From Anaerolineaceae bacterium (GTDB taxonomy: Bacteria > Chloroflexota > Anaerolineae > Anaerolineales > Anaerolineaceae): DNA of 53,475 nucleotides. The stretch covers positions 1-53,475 of the forward strand of contig JAQTMA010000009.1 in the NCBI GenBank assembly GCA_028714615.1, written 5' to 3'. Shown one piece after another: positions 16,079 to 25,319 of the stretch; the stretch's first letter is position 1, and each line of letters begins with the position of its first letter. A program made the position numbers and the translations under genes. Below the pieces are notes generated by a model, which was given only the letters and a program-made list of their open reading frames with translations, had not been told where the DNA came from and did no database searches.

Positions 16079-16606
16079 ATGGACAAAAGTATCCTCGTTA
16101 CCTACGCTTCGAAATATGGCGCCACCAGGGAAATCGCCGAGAAAATCGGTGAAGGGCTTCGCCAGGCAGGTTTACAGACGGATGTTACCCCTGTTAGTGC
16201 CATCCGAGAGCTCGACCGTTACAAGGCGGTTATCCTGGGCAGCGCACTCTACATTGGCAAGTGGCAAAAAGAAGCGGCAACGTTTCTGCAGGCCAATGAG
16301 AAGCTACTGGCAAACCGTCCGGTTTGGCTGTTTTCAAGTGGACCTACCGGTAAGGGTGATCCGCTTGAATTGGTGGAGGGCCGGCGTCTGCCTGCCGATT
16401 TGCAGCCGGTTGCCAATCGCATCCAACCCCGTGACATTGCTGTCTTTCACGGCTTTATCAACCCGGGTAAATTAAATTTCATGGAAAAATGGGCGATTAA
16501 AAGCATCGTTAAAAAACCTTTCGGCGACTTTCGCGATTGGGAAATCATTGCCGCCTGGACTATCTCGATTGCAAATACGTTGAAGTTAGCCGAATTGGAA
16601 CGATGA
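16079..16606 (+). CDS. Flavodoxin-domain protein (HemG-like)
   Basis: 175 aa with an FMN-binding flavodoxin fold: N-terminal strand and phosphate loop ILVTYASKYGATREIAEKI, AVILGSALYIGKW at the second flavin loop, and LFSSGPTGKG at the third. The proportions match protoporphyrinogen-oxidase-like flavodoxins (HemG/YhjJ type), without other domains. The ATG at 16079 is preferred because GGAGAG lies just before it; an ATG at 16067 is in frame. It follows the envelope operon by 54 bp. A haem role is not supported by the neighbours; it could be a general low-potential electron carrier. Confidence 0.85.
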   Translation: MDKSILVTYASKYGATREIAEKIGEGLRQAGLQTDVTPVSAIRELDRYKAVILGSALYIGKWQKEAATFLQANEKLLANRPVWLFSSGPTGKGDPLELVEGRRLPADLQPVANRIQPRDIAVFHGFINPGKLNFMEKWAIKSIVKKPFGDFRDWEIIAAWTISIANTLKLAELER

Positions 16607-16793
16607 GCTATCAGCCATCGTTTGATTCCTGGCGCCTGGCAGAGATCGGTGAATATAGTTGCCGCGATCTTAACAGAACGATAACCCGATCCTAGCGGTA
16701 TATTAACCTCCAGGCTGTATCATAAGTGAGCTTCTCGTTTTGAGATTCTTTCGGATTGGGTGATCTACCTTCTTTTGTCGTTATGAGGGAAAA

Positions 16794-17252
16794 ATGGAAC
16801 GGATCCGGGTCTTATTCTTGTGCACCGGCAACTCTGCCCGAAGCCAGATGGCTGAGGCGTTCTTACGATCCTATGGGGGGGATCGTTTTCAGGCGTTTAG
16901 CGCCGGCCTGGAACCCAAAGAGATCAATCCGATGACGATCCGTGTGATGAATGAGATCGGGTTCGACCTGGATGGACAATACTCAAAAGGGGTGGATCAA
17001 TATCTGGGAAAAGTACTGTTCAAGTATCTGATTACAGTCTGTGATCAGGCTGAGAAGAATTGCCCGGCAAGCTGGCCGGGCGTTAACTACCGCTCGCACT
17101 GGTCGTTTGAAGATCCGGCGGCAGTCGAGGGAACAGAGGAAGTCAGGCTTGCCAGGTTTCGAGAAGTCCGGGATCAGATCCAGCAAAAAATTTTGGATTG
17201 GCTCGTCGAGCAGAACCTGGATATGCAAAGCCAAACTACTTTACCATCCTAA
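16794..17252 (+). CDS. arsC: Thioredoxin-coupled arsenate reductase (LMW phosphatase type)
   Basis: 152 aa. It reduces arsenate to arsenite using a cysteine relay. The active-site loop CTGNSARS (Cys10 to Arg16) is the CX5R phosphatase signature. The two further relay cysteines are at residues 83 and 90, in VCDQAEKNC, at the spacing known from the Staphylococcus/Bacillus enzyme. The general-acid Asp is in FEDP. Ribosome site GAGGGA precedes the ATG. No arsR, arsB or acr3 gene is adjacent, so it stands alone; a terminator follows it. Confidence 0.92.
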   Translation: MERIRVLFLCTGNSARSQMAEAFLRSYGGDRFQAFSAGLEPKEINPMTIRVMNEIGFDLDGQYSKGVDQYLGKVLFKYLITVCDQAEKNCPASWPGVNYRSHWSFEDPAAVEGTEEVRLARFREVRDQIQQKILDWLVEQNLDMQSQTTLPS

Positions 17253-17272
17253 CCACCGAAAAGTCAGGCTTC

Positions 17273-17300
17273 AATCCCAACCGAATGGTTGGGATTTTAT
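17273..17300 (+). terminator. Likely rho-independent terminator after arsC
   Basis: A perfect 10-bp stem (AATCCCAACC and GGTTGGGATT) with a GAAT loop, followed by TTAT. It lies 20 bp after the arsC stop. The T tract is short, so termination may be partial. Confidence 0.65.
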
Positions 17301-17481
17301 GGTTTAATGGGTCGACGTCGGTTTTGAGTCACATTCCCATGGATCAGGTAGATAGGGATGCACCCTGATTTGGCGCATTCCTTGCAATCCCATTCGTAGG
17401 AGAATATTAGGCTAACGAGATTTCAATATCGCTTGACAATAACGAGCGATCCCTACCCGCCAAACCCGGTTGAGGTCCACC

Positions 17482-19035
17482 ATGCAAGCTCTGCGTCCCT
17501 GCTTCAAGCTCCTGGTCACGCTCATCATCCTCTCCCTGCCTTTCCACGGCGTCCAGTCCGCGGCGGATGGTTGGTCGCTGGTGGCGGACGGCATCGATTA
17601 CCAGGTCTTCCCATCCCCAACCCAGCCATTCTCCATCTATGTCGCCCGCATGAACCGTACAAACCAGAACGTGTTCATCGAAAGCAGCCTGGCCCTGCAG
17701 GCGTTTACGGGCAGTGGCTCGTGGGCCACCGTTCGTCAGATGGCCAACCGCTATGACGGCGCCATCAACACCTGGGGGGGCGCCTGGGGTGGGCGCAACC
17801 GGGTGGTAGTAGCGATCAACGGGGATTACTTTGACACGAAAACCAATACACCCGAAAAAGGCGTGATCCATTCGGGTTGGTTTGACAAGCGCTTCCTGGA
17901 TCGCAACGGTTGGAGCGGCTTCGTCTGGAAAACGGATCGCAGCGCATTCATCGGCGAGTGCGTCGTCCAGCCGCCGGAGCGCCAATACATCACCTTTGTT
18001 GACGATCTATCGCAAAACCAGATCGATGGCATCAACATCCCGCGCGGGGAAGGTCAGTTGATCCTGTACACCTCGGATTATGGCAGTATAACCCCGCGCA
18101 GCAACGATGACGGGGTCGAGATGGTGGTCGAGATGGAGCGCCCCGCTGGTATCCGGCCCGACCCAGTCTATGCCCAGGGTAAGGTGCTCTCCGTGCGCAG
18201 CGGTAGGGGTGAAACCCCCATTCCCTTCGATGCGGTGGTGATCTCCGCTTCGGGAAACCCCAGTAAATCGTTAATCACCCATAGCTCCGAGAATAGCCTG
18301 GTACGCATCACCCAGGAAATTGGCTCATGGGACGCCGCGCAATGTACCCGGAATCTGGGCAGCACGAAGGATTGGACCAACGCCTACGCCAGCATCGGCG
18401 GAGCCTATGCGGTGCTGCAGAATGGTGTGGTCGACGGAAACGTTGATAACTCGGGTGCGACTGAAGGCGCGCCCCGCACAGCCGTTGCCCTGAACGGTCA
18501 GTATATCTTCTTCATCGTGACCGACGGGATTGAAAAGCCGGACAACAACCAGGGGATGAGCTTTGCCCAGGTGGGGCAGTTTGCCAGAGACACCTTGGGC
18601 GCCACCTGGGCGATCATAGAAGACGGAGGAGGTTCGTCTACGATGGTCATCAACGGCGCGGTGGTCAACCATCCCAGCGACTGCCCACCTGGACAGGTGG
18701 ATACTAACCCTTGCGAGCGCCGCGTGGTAAACGGGTTGATGATGGTCGCCCAGCAGCCGCTGGCACTTTCTGGGGCTTTCTCTACCGGGGAGATCACCCG
18801 GACGCTGGTCCCGACCGATCTACGCCTCGGCCCTGGGACGAATTATGGCGCCTTCACCCAATTGCCTACCCAAGCCGAGGTGACTGTCCTGCCCGAATCG
18901 CACGGCATCAACGGCGTGCTGGCCAAGAACAGCTACTGGTGGAAAGTCGCTGCAGGGGAGCAGGTCGGCTGGATTTCGGAAGTTTCCTTGAATGGCAAGC
19001 TGCTCATGCTGCCGCTGATTTTTCAGTCTCGTTAA
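17482..19035 (+). CDS. Secreted phosphodiester glycosidase (NAGPA/DUF2233 domain) with C-terminal SH3 domain
   Basis: 517 aa. An N-terminal signal peptide (hydrophobic LLVTLIILSLPF) precedes a phosphodiester glycosidase domain. Characteristic blocks are VVVAINGDYFD near residue 115, AVALNGQYIFFIVTDGI and AIIEDGGGSSTMVINGAVVNHPSD, then RRVVNGLMMV. These are the conserved acid- and glycine-rich blocks of the NAGPA family, which hydrolyse glycosyl-1-phosphodiesters. Residues about 440-505 form a bacterial SH3 domain (TDLRLGPGTNYGAF ... WWKVAAGEQVGWISEVSL), probably for cell-wall binding. The ATG at 17482 has GAGG 6 bases before it; an in-frame TTG at 17470 is less likely. Likely role: turnover of wall or teichoic-like polymers. 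Confidence 0.87.
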   Translation: MQALRPCFKLLVTLIILSLPFHGVQSAADGWSLVADGIDYQVFPSPTQPFSIYVARMNRTNQNVFIESSLALQAFTGSGSWATVRQMANRYDGAINTWGGAWGGRNRVVVAINGDYFDTKTNTPEKGVIHSGWFDKRFLDRNGWSGFVWKTDRSAFIGECVVQPPERQYITFVDDLSQNQIDGINIPRGEGQLILYTSDYGSITPRSNDDGVEMVVEMERPAGIRPDPVYAQGKVLSVRSGRGETPIPFDAVVISASGNPSKSLITHSSENSLVRITQEIGSWDAAQCTRNLGSTKDWTNAYASIGGAYAVLQNGVVDGNVDNSGATEGAPRTAVALNGQYIFFIVTDGIEKPDNNQGMSFAQVGQFARDTLGATWAIIEDGGGSSTMVINGAVVNHPSDCPPGQVDTNPCERRVVNGLMMVAQQPLALSGAFSTGEITRTLVPTDLRLGPGTNYGAFTQLPTQAEVTVLPESHGINGVLAKNSYWWKVAAGEQVGWISEVSLNGKLLMLPLIFQSR

Positions 19036-19051
19036 CCACCCGAAAGAGTGC

Positions 19052-19129
19052 GTTTCAATTGTAGGGGCGGGTCTGAAAGGGTTAGAAGTTAATTCGTATA
19101 GTTTTCAGACCCGCCCCTGCAGTTGAAAC
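19052..19129. repeat. 27-bp inverted repeat between convergent genes
   Basis: Left arm 19052-19078 and right arm 19103-19129 are reverse complements with two mismatches, separated by 24 bp. The core is GGGGCGGGTCTGAAA. It lies exactly between two convergent genes and may serve as a bidirectional terminator, although T tracts are short. The G-rich core looks like a dispersed palindromic repeat rather than a simple terminator. Confidence 0.75.
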
Positions 19130-19182
19130 ACACCTGCCTGCAAGGCCACCCGTGGAGCGCAGCAACCGGTGCCCGCCTTTTC

Positions 19183-20565
19183 CTATTTCCTCTCGGATAC
19201 CCTCACCAGAATCTCCCCAACCAGGATCGTCAGCACGACGCCTCCCAAAATCGAGCTCGTCGACGCCCAGTTTACCGGGAAACCGGGCACCCAAATGAAG
19301 AGGAGGATAGCCTGGGCGATGAAGGCCATGCAGACAGCGACGGCCGCCCAGGCGACGAGCTGGCCGCCCGGCATTAAGTATGGGCGGTATTGATCGGCGT
19401 GGCTGGCGCGTAGTTTCAGGAAGGCAGGGAAGAGGAAAAGGTACGGCAGAAGGAAAATGATCGAGCCGAAGGCAAACAGGGTCCAGAAAAGTTGGTCGTT
19501 GTTTGCTGCAATCAGACCGTAGGCAATCAAAACGAGGGTAGATACCATTCCGGTGATGAGAGTCGCGCTAACCGGGTTGCGGGTAACCGGGTGACGTTTT
19601 CCAAGGCAAGCCGGTAACCAGCCAGATTCGGCCGCCTGGGCCGCCACCCGGTTCACCCCGATCGTCCAGGTGGTCATGGTTGCGAAAAATGTAAACAGAA
19701 TGCCGCTCCCCAACAGCAGCACGAAGGCGCCGCCACCGGCGGCATCACCCAGGATGATTTTGAGGGCATCGATCATGCTGCGGACGAGACTGAGCTGCTC
19801 AAGCGGTAACGCCATCAGGATGCCTGTCGTTGCACAGAGATAGAGGCCGGTCGTGAGGATTCCCGAGATGAAGATGGCAACCGGGATGTCCCTCCCCGGA
19901 TTTTTCATCTCCTGACCTGCCCCAGACATGAGCTCGAACCCTAAAAAGTTAAAAACAATTACCGGTAGGAAAGCCACGCCCGTGTTCCAGGTAGGGATCA
20001 TGGCGCGGATGGAGAGATCATTCGCAATCCCATGCCGAAAGGCATACATCGCGCCGCCTATTCCAAGTACGAGGATGACGACCGTTTTAATTCCGGCGCC
20101 AAGGTTGGGCACCCACCTACCAATACTCAGGGGTAACACGCTTACCAGTACCGTGATCCAGGTCATCGCGATGCCGGTAAGAATGATTCCCGGCATCCCA
20201 AGAGAGGGGAAGAAAAGTTGAGAGAGCATGCTGCCAAAGAGCACGTAGACAGACGGCATGCCCAGAGCTACATTCACCCAATAGAACCAGGCGCTCCGTG
20301 CTGCCCACCGGTCTCCAAAGGCAAGCTGGATCCAGACATACAGCCCACCCTGGGTTGGAAAGGTGGAGCCGAGTTCGGCGATGATCAGCCCGTAAGGGAT
20401 GAACAGTATCACCAGGGTAATGGCGTACCAGGCGATCGAGGATGCGCCAATGGAGGCCGATGGCCCTAACCCGTCCAGCACAATGATGGCGCAGGCGGAG
20501 AACAGGGTCAGATCCAACCAGCCGAGCACCTGGCGATACCCGCGGGGATGGATAGGTGCCGTCAT
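19183..20565 (-). CDS. APC-superfamily amino acid/amine permease
   Basis: 460-aa integral membrane protein with about 12 hydrophobic segments. The N-terminal region has the APC-type unwound helix 1 sequence around LFSACAIIVLDGLGPSASIG, then GGLYVWIQLAFG, resembling the GGxYxW motif of amino acid permeases. A later conserved block is FNFLGFELMSGAGQEMKNPGRDIP, the F-E-x-x-x-E-x-KNP motif of this family. It is the last gene of the nine-gene AOR/dihydropyrimidinase operon, 21 bp after the LLM oxidoreductase. It may import the operon's substrate or export an amine or amino-acid product. The C-terminus lies 53 bp from the 27-bp inverted repeat. Confidence 0.88.
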   Translation of the reverse strand: MTAPIHPRGYRQVLGWLDLTLFSACAIIVLDGLGPSASIGASSIAWYAITLVILFIPYGLIIAELGSTFPTQGGLYVWIQLAFGDRWAARSAWFYWVNVALGMPSVYVLFGSMLSQLFFPSLGMPGIILTGIAMTWITVLVSVLPLSIGRWVPNLGAGIKTVVILVLGIGGAMYAFRHGIANDLSIRAMIPTWNTGVAFLPVIVFNFLGFELMSGAGQEMKNPGRDIPVAIFISGILTTGLYLCATTGILMALPLEQLSLVRSMIDALKIILGDAAGGGAFVLLLGSGILFTFFATMTTWTIGVNRVAAQAAESGWLPACLGKRHPVTRNPVSATLITGMVSTLVLIAYGLIAANNDQLFWTLFAFGSIIFLLPYLFLFPAFLKLRASHADQYRPYLMPGGQLVAWAAVAVCMAFIAQAILLFIWVPGFPVNWASTSSILGGVVLTILVGEILVRVSERK

Positions 20566-20586
20566 GCTGATCTTGGGTGGTATCGT

Positions 20587-21606
20587 CTAGACGCCATCCG
20601 CAAAAGCATCCACCACCGGTTCAATCTGGGGCATCATGGGGAACAAGATAGGGCAGGTCACTCCGGCATCGATGTATTCTTTCACCTTGGCGCGGCATTC
20701 GCTGCTGGTACCGACTGCCATCAGTTGGCGCACCACTTCTTCTGGAATCTCTTTGCTGGCCCGCCTGTAGTCTTCTTCCTTGGCTGGCCAGGTCAGGATG
20801 GAGTGGACTTTCTCGAGCAGGTCTTCGCTCACTCCGCTGGCTTTCATAATGTGCGGTTCAGTCGCCAAATAATAAGCAACCAACTTTTTCCCCTCTGCTA
20901 TCGCCGCTTTGGGGTCTTTATCGGAAAGGCAGCAGACCAACAACTCGGGGAGGTCCACGTCCTGGATCGTTTTCCCAGCCTTTATTGCCCCTTGCTCGAC
21001 CAGTGCGATGGCGCGCCGGATATAATCGACAGAAACCACGTAATTGAGAACAACCCCGTCACAAATCTCACCGGCCAGCTCGAGCATCTTATCGCCCGTT
21101 GCTCCGAGGTAGATGGGGATATCTCGCGGCGAAGGATCACCATACGCCACGTCCAGGCGGATTTTATCCAAGTGGACGAAATCTCCCTGGTAACTGACTT
21201 CTTGCATGGTGAATAGTTGTCGGATCGATTCAATATACTCACGCATTGCCGTTAACGGGCGTTCGCGTTTGATCCCCACGCGTGACGCGATAGGCTCCCA
21301 CCAGGCGCCTAGACCGAGCATAACTCGCCCGCGTCCATCCACGCAGCCGCCCAGCTCCCACATCGTGCTCCAGGTTGCGGCAATCACCGCCGGGTTGCGG
21401 GTCCAAATGGGCAGCACGCCAGATCCAAACCGAAGCCGCTGGGTGTGGGCCAGGAAAGCGCTCATCATCACGATACAATCCCGGGCCAGGCGCGTATCAG
21501 CCTGCCAGATTTCGCTAAAGCCGCGCTCTTCTGCGTAGCGGGCTATTTGGAGCTCGTAGGCCATTGGATGTTTATCTTGCAGATAGAGGGCGAAGCGGGT
21601 GTGCAT
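20587..21606 (-). CDS. LLM-class flavin-dependent oxidoreductase
   Basis: 339-aa luciferase-like TIM-barrel enzyme that uses FMN or F420. Visible blocks are [16 protein letters not shown] after the first strand, [35 protein letters not shown], and [26 protein letters not shown]. These resemble the F420-dependent methylenetetrahydromethanopterin reductase and related dehydrogenases more than aerobic monooxygenases. Position between the SsnA-like amidohydrolase and the permease in the operon suggests a redox step on the same substrate. An RutA-like uracil-ring monooxygenase role was considered but is not supported in an anaerobe-like context. Confidence 0.87.
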   Translation of the reverse strand: MHTRFALYLQDKHPMAYELQIARYAEERGFSEIWQADTRLARDCIVMMSAFLAHTQRLRFGSGVLPIWTRNPAVIAATWSTMWELGGCVDGRGRVMLGLGAWWEPIASRVGIKRERPLTAMREYIESIRQLFTMQEVSYQGDFVHLDKIRLDVAYGDPSPRDIPIYLGATGDKMLELAGEICDGVVLNYVVSVDYIRRAIALVEQGAIKAGKTIQDVDLPELLVCCLSDKDPKAAIAEGKKLVAYYLATEPHIMKASGVSEDLLEKVHSILTWPAKEEDYRRASKEIPEEVVRQLMAVGTSSECRAKVKEYIDAGVTCPILFPMMPQIEPVVDAFADGV

Positions 21607-21679
21607 GCGTACCTCGTTGGGGTAAGGATGAGTAGGTTAAGGGGTATCCGTTGAAATCAATGATGCTGCTACTGGATGG

Positions 21680-23011
21680 TCAGGCGGATTCCCATAATCG
21701 ATTGGCTTGCCGCCACAAGTTCTGTTGAGCGTCCCGTTCGTTGCCGGTGGACAGGGTTGCATCGCGCAGCATGGTGCTTCCGTTGGTCATCACCAGGCGC
21801 ACATGTTCGGGGTTGCGATAGAGGATGATCTGGTCATACAGGTTCCACTCACCGGCTGGGGTGGGAAACCTGGCGTCGATCAGTTGTACATCGGCTTTCC
21901 AGCCCGGATTGATTTGCCCAACCCGGTGCATGTGGAGTGCTTTTGCCCCGCCTTCGGTCGCCAGATAATACACGAGCGCTGCCGGCATCAAGCGAGGGTC
22001 ACACTGGTTGGCTTTGTGGATCAGGAATGCGCCGCGCATGATTTCAAAGAAATTGTCAATGTAACTGTCGCTGCCCAGGCCGAGAGGTACGCCGGCCTCG
22101 ATCAATTGAGGAACCGGAGCGATGCCTCCTCCTACCTCGCAATTCGACAGCGGCATATGCGAGACGCTGGCGCCGCGTTGGCTCACCAGGTTCACTTCGT
22201 TTTGATCCAGTTGGACACACTGTGAAGCGAGCATATTCGGGCCTAATATTCCGAGCCGGTCGTAATAGGCAATGGTGCGCAAACCGGATTGCTTCAGCGT
22301 GTGCATTGGCTCGTAGGTGCTTTCCGAAACGTGCACATGGATCTGGCAACCCAACTCCCTGGACATCTCATACGCCCGCAAGAGGAATTCCGCATCGCAG
22401 GTAAACGTGGTGTGGCAGCACATCAAACCGTGGATCAGGTCGTCAACCCGATCGTGTTTCGCGGTGAAGCTGGCATTTTCAGCCAGGCTTTGTAAACCAT
22501 TAGCCTGGCTGATGCGCTGGCTGGCTTCAATTGAAAGGATAGCCCGCAAACCATACCGGGCAATCACTTCTGCTTCGAGGTCGAGGCAGCCGGGGAGCGT
22601 GTTGGGCGCTTCCAGGCAGTCGTAAAACGCAGTTACGCCGCTGCGGATCATCTGCTGGCATTGCCATTCGACTGCAGCATGCAGCATCTCACCATCGATA
22701 CGGTTTTCTACCAGCGGCCACCAGAATTCCTCAAGAAATGGCCAGAAACCGGCCGGCGCTTTTGCAACCGGGATACCATGCGCCAGAACACCGTAGAGAT
22801 GCGTGTGGGTATTGACGAATCCCGGAGAGAGCACCTGGTCATCTGCCTGGATGAGCAGGTCTTGAGGGTGTTCGCTGCGTAAGGTATCGTTCGGAGCGAC
22901 TTCTGTAATGGAATCTCCCTCGATGCGGATTCCGGTGTGGTATTTTGGGGGTTGTTTGGCAGAGCATATCAGCCATTCGGGGAGGATGATTGTGCCGGAC
23001 ATGCTGGGCAT
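21680..23011 (-). CDS. SsnA/TrzA-type metal-dependent amidohydrolase (deaminase)
   Basis: 443 aa, close to the size of SsnA. Metal ligands of the amidohydrolase barrel are visible: the HTH pair in VNTHTHLYG, a His in IHVHVSE, and the Asp in LGSDSYIDN. The family hydrolyses amino or chloro groups or cyclic amidines of heterocycles (guanine, cytosine, SAH, atrazine). It starts inside the 3' end of the MoaD-like gene (in-frame ATGs at 23011 and 23002), so it is translationally coupled. In the anaerobic purine-degradation gene set of enterobacteria an SsnA protein stands with a dihydropyrimidinase, as here. Exact substrate unknown. Confidence 0.88.
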   Translation of the reverse strand: MPSMSGTIILPEWLICSAKQPPKYHTGIRIEGDSITEVAPNDTLRSEHPQDLLIQADDQVLSPGFVNTHTHLYGVLAHGIPVAKAPAGFWPFLEEFWWPLVENRIDGEMLHAAVEWQCQQMIRSGVTAFYDCLEAPNTLPGCLDLEAEVIARYGLRAILSIEASQRISQANGLQSLAENASFTAKHDRVDDLIHGLMCCHTTFTCDAEFLLRAYEMSRELGCQIHVHVSESTYEPMHTLKQSGLRTIAYYDRLGILGPNMLASQCVQLDQNEVNLVSQRGASVSHMPLSNCEVGGGIAPVPQLIEAGVPLGLGSDSYIDNFFEIMRGAFLIHKANQCDPRLMPAALVYYLATEGGAKALHMHRVGQINPGWKADVQLIDARFPTPAGEWNLYDQIILYRNPEHVRLVMTNGSTMLRDATLSTGNERDAQQNLWRQANRLWESA

Positions 23012-23331
23012 TCCTGCCTTTCATAAAGAATTCTTAGATCGGTAATCTGGCTGCCACCCGAAATGGCGGGGAATATGAGCAGCTCGTCACCATCCGATAG
23101 CGGAAGGTTCAGCTCTTTAACCTCTAAGATAGCATCGTTCCGGAATACGCGCAGATGCGGGCTGATCTTTCCCTTGCTGAGCAGCATCTCTGCGAAGGCC
23201 GGCGAGTGTTCCTGGGCGAGGCGTGAAAACAGCTCGGCAGCCGTGACGCCAACGTCAAGGTCAACCACTTGGGATTTTGTGCCCGCGTAGGTTGCCAGCA
23301 AGTTGAAGTAACGCACGCGCACCTGGATCAT
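22969..23331 (-). CDS. MoaD/ThiS-like sulfur carrier with a tail beyond the GG
   Basis: 120 aa ubiquitin-fold protein. Residues 1-93 match MoaD (VRYFNLLATYAG, then LSDGDELLIFPAISGG), ending at Gly92-Gly93, which in MoaD is the C-terminus that carries the thiocarboxylate. Here the frame continues for 27 residues with a CxxC pair (Cys108, Cys111). The ATG overlaps the AOR stop as ATGA. MoaD-type proteins often accompany tungsten AORs to supply dithiolene sulfur to the pyranopterin. The tail would have to be removed, or the protein works differently. No frameshift is evident: the reading frame continues cleanly to a TGA. Confidence 0.88.
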   Translation of the reverse strand: MIQVRVRYFNLLATYAGTKSQVVDLDVGVTAAELFSRLAQEHSPAFAEMLLSKGKISPHLRVFRNDAILEVKELNLPLSDGDELLIFPAISGGSQITDLRILYERQECPACPAQSSSPNG

Positions 23332-25319
23332 AGGGGATCGACCAGTGGACCTGCATAGGGTACCGCCCAGCCCAATTGCTGGTAAATGGCTCTACTACTG
23401 CCGCTGGCACTGGCAGTTTGGATGCGCGCATACGCTCCAGCCAAGCCCAACCTCGCCAGGGTTTTGAATTCGGGCCAACCGGTAACTTCATCCCATCCCC
23501 GTAGCCGGTAATAATCGGCCAGCATTACCTCCAGGTGACAGACACTGCCTTTGGCATTGCCTGAAGGAGATGCCACCTGGGTGAAGCGCCAGGGAAGCGC
23601 ATCGTCAGCCCTCGCGATGCCGTGGATCGCGTTGTAACAGCGCATCAGGTTGTAGATACGTTCACCGGTTGTTTTCAGGCGTTCGACCGTCACCAGCATA
23701 CCCGTCGCCGCCTGAATCGCTTCCGCCTGATCCTGCCAGTAAATCTCGGCCATTACAAACGTGCCCCCCGACTTGCAATTGCCGCTCGAGTCGACGACGG
23801 CGCCAAAATCCTCTCCGTCTATCACCAGGAAAGCCTTATAGCGGGTCGCCAGCGGATTGACCAGGTCGGGTAGATATTGGTCGCCGTAACGACGCAAGGC
23901 TTCTTCCGGCGCTCCGCTTTCATCCAGGACAGGGAATGCTTTTAGATGATCTGCTCCTCGGCTGGAGGTAGCGTGAGCCAGACCCATCGATTGTTGCGCG
24001 CGACCATCCTGGGCGGGGATGTCCTGGCCTTTGACGTGCATCGCGTAGCGCTCCGACCCGCGCCCCAGCCATCTGGCCGCTCGGGCCGCTCCCTCGGCCA
24101 GCAGATCCCCCAGATATCCCTGGCGATACGTGATGCGTCGCAGTAGTTCGATTGCCGTGTGGTAGTTCCCCCAGCTCAAATCGAGATCGCCCTGTTGATG
24201 AGAGGCGAGAAGGCCTTTCTCGTAGAGTTCCATGGCAAAGGCGATGGCGGAACCGGCGGAAATGGTATCCAACCCAAAATCGTCGCATAGCTCGTTGGCT
24301 TTGAGCACAGCCGGCAGGTTGCTGACACACACCCGCGAGCCGAGAGCATTCAGGTTTTCGTATTCCACGCTGGAGTTCAACGTACCGGCATACTCGCCTT
24401 CTAGCACTTCATAGAGCTTATCGCAACCAATGGGGCACCCATAGCAGGCGAGGTCGCGCCGCAGATGGTTTTGGCGCAGCGTTTCCCCTGAGATCTTTTC
24501 GAATTCTGCGAAGTTGCCATAACGAAAATTTTGGGTAGGGAAGCGCCCGATCGGCTGCATCAAGGCCACCAGGCCGGGCGTCCCGAAGCTGCGTGCGCCA
24601 GGGTAAAAGGCGTTCTTACGGATGCGTTGTTGTTGTTGAAAGGCAACCCCCTGGATTCCCGCGGGATCGGCCATGCGGATCCCTCCGGCGCCCCTGACAG
24701 CGATGGCTTTCAGGTTCTTGGAACCCATCACCGCACCGATCCCCGAACGGGCAGCGCTGCGCCGGTGAGTGACCTGGATGCTGGCGTAACGCACCAGGTG
24801 TTCGCCCGCCTGTCCGATGCAGGCCACACGCAGATCTGCATCCTGGTGCTCCTGTTGCAACAGGGTTTCCGTATCGAATGTGCCCTTTCCCCATAAGTGG
24901 CTGGCAGAGCGTAACTCCACACGCTCGTCATGAATGTCCAGGTATACCGGAGCAGGTGATCTGCCTTCAAAGATGATCAGGTCATAACCGGCGAATTTCA
25001 GCTCGGGGCCGAAATGGCCGCCTGCGTTTGAATCCCCATAGATGCCGGTAAGGGGGGACTTGGCAATGAACTCCAGGCGCCCGGCGTTGGGGATAGGGCT
25101 GCCGCATAAGGGTCCGGTAGCGACGATTAACTTATTTCCAGGGTCCAACGGGTTAATATCTTCACCGACTTCGTCCCACAGAATCTTCACCCCGATGCCA
25201 TTGCCGCCCAGGTATTCTTCTACCCATTCCAGGGGCAGCGGGAGGACCTGAATTATGGCGGCGGTCAGGTTTACCCGGATGTACTTGCCGGCATAGCCAG
25301 CGTAGGGAAAGACGCTCAT
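23328..25319 (-). CDS. AOR-family tungsten oxidoreductase 1
   Basis: 663 aa, slightly longer than typical AOR (about 600). The N-terminal domain binds the bis-pyranopterin (GGNGIGVKILWDEV, then SNAGGHFGPELKFAGYDLIIF, and GIGAVMGSKNLKAIAVRG). The 4Fe-4S ligands are Cys292, Cys295 and Cys299 in CYGCPIGC, with the fourth at about Cys515 in SSGNCKSGG. Such enzymes catalyse low-potential ferredoxin-linked oxidation of aldehydes; one branch (BamB) reduces aromatic rings. It overlaps the ferredoxin upstream and the MoaD downstream by 4 bp each. Whether the substrate here is an aldehyde or a heterocycle cannot be read from sequence; dihydropyrimidinase and amidohydrolase neighbours favour the latter. 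Confidence 0.93.
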   Translation of the reverse strand: MSVFPYAGYAGKYIRVNLTAAIIQVLPLPLEWVEEYLGGNGIGVKILWDEVGEDINPLDPGNKLIVATGPLCGSPIPNAGRLEFIAKSPLTGIYGDSNAGGHFGPELKFAGYDLIIFEGRSPAPVYLDIHDERVELRSASHLWGKGTFDTETLLQQEHQDADLRVACIGQAGEHLVRYASIQVTHRRSAARSGIGAVMGSKNLKAIAVRGAGGIRMADPAGIQGVAFQQQQRIRKNAFYPGARSFGTPGLVALMQPIGRFPTQNFRYGNFAEFEKISGETLRQNHLRRDLACYGCPIGCDKLYEVLEGEYAGTLNSSVEYENLNALGSRVCVSNLPAVLKANELCDDFGLDTISAGSAIAFAMELYEKGLLASHQQGDLDLSWGNYHTAIELLRRITYRQGYLGDLLAEGAARAARWLGRGSERYAMHVKGQDIPAQDGRAQQSMGLAHATSSRGADHLKAFPVLDESGAPEEALRRYGDQYLPDLVNPLATRYKAFLVIDGEDFGAVVDSSGNCKSGGTFVMAEIYWQDQAEAIQAATGMLVTVERLKTTGERIYNLMRCYNAIHGIARADDALPWRFTQVASPSGNAKGSVCHLEVMLADYYRLRGWDEVTGWPEFKTLARLGLAGAYARIQTASASGSSRAIYQQLGWAVPYAGPLVDPL

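Noticed and set aside
20587..21606. RutA-type uracil monooxygenase
   Set aside because: The protein is LLM-class but shows F420/MER-like blocks rather than RutA-like features, and the setting is anaerobic.
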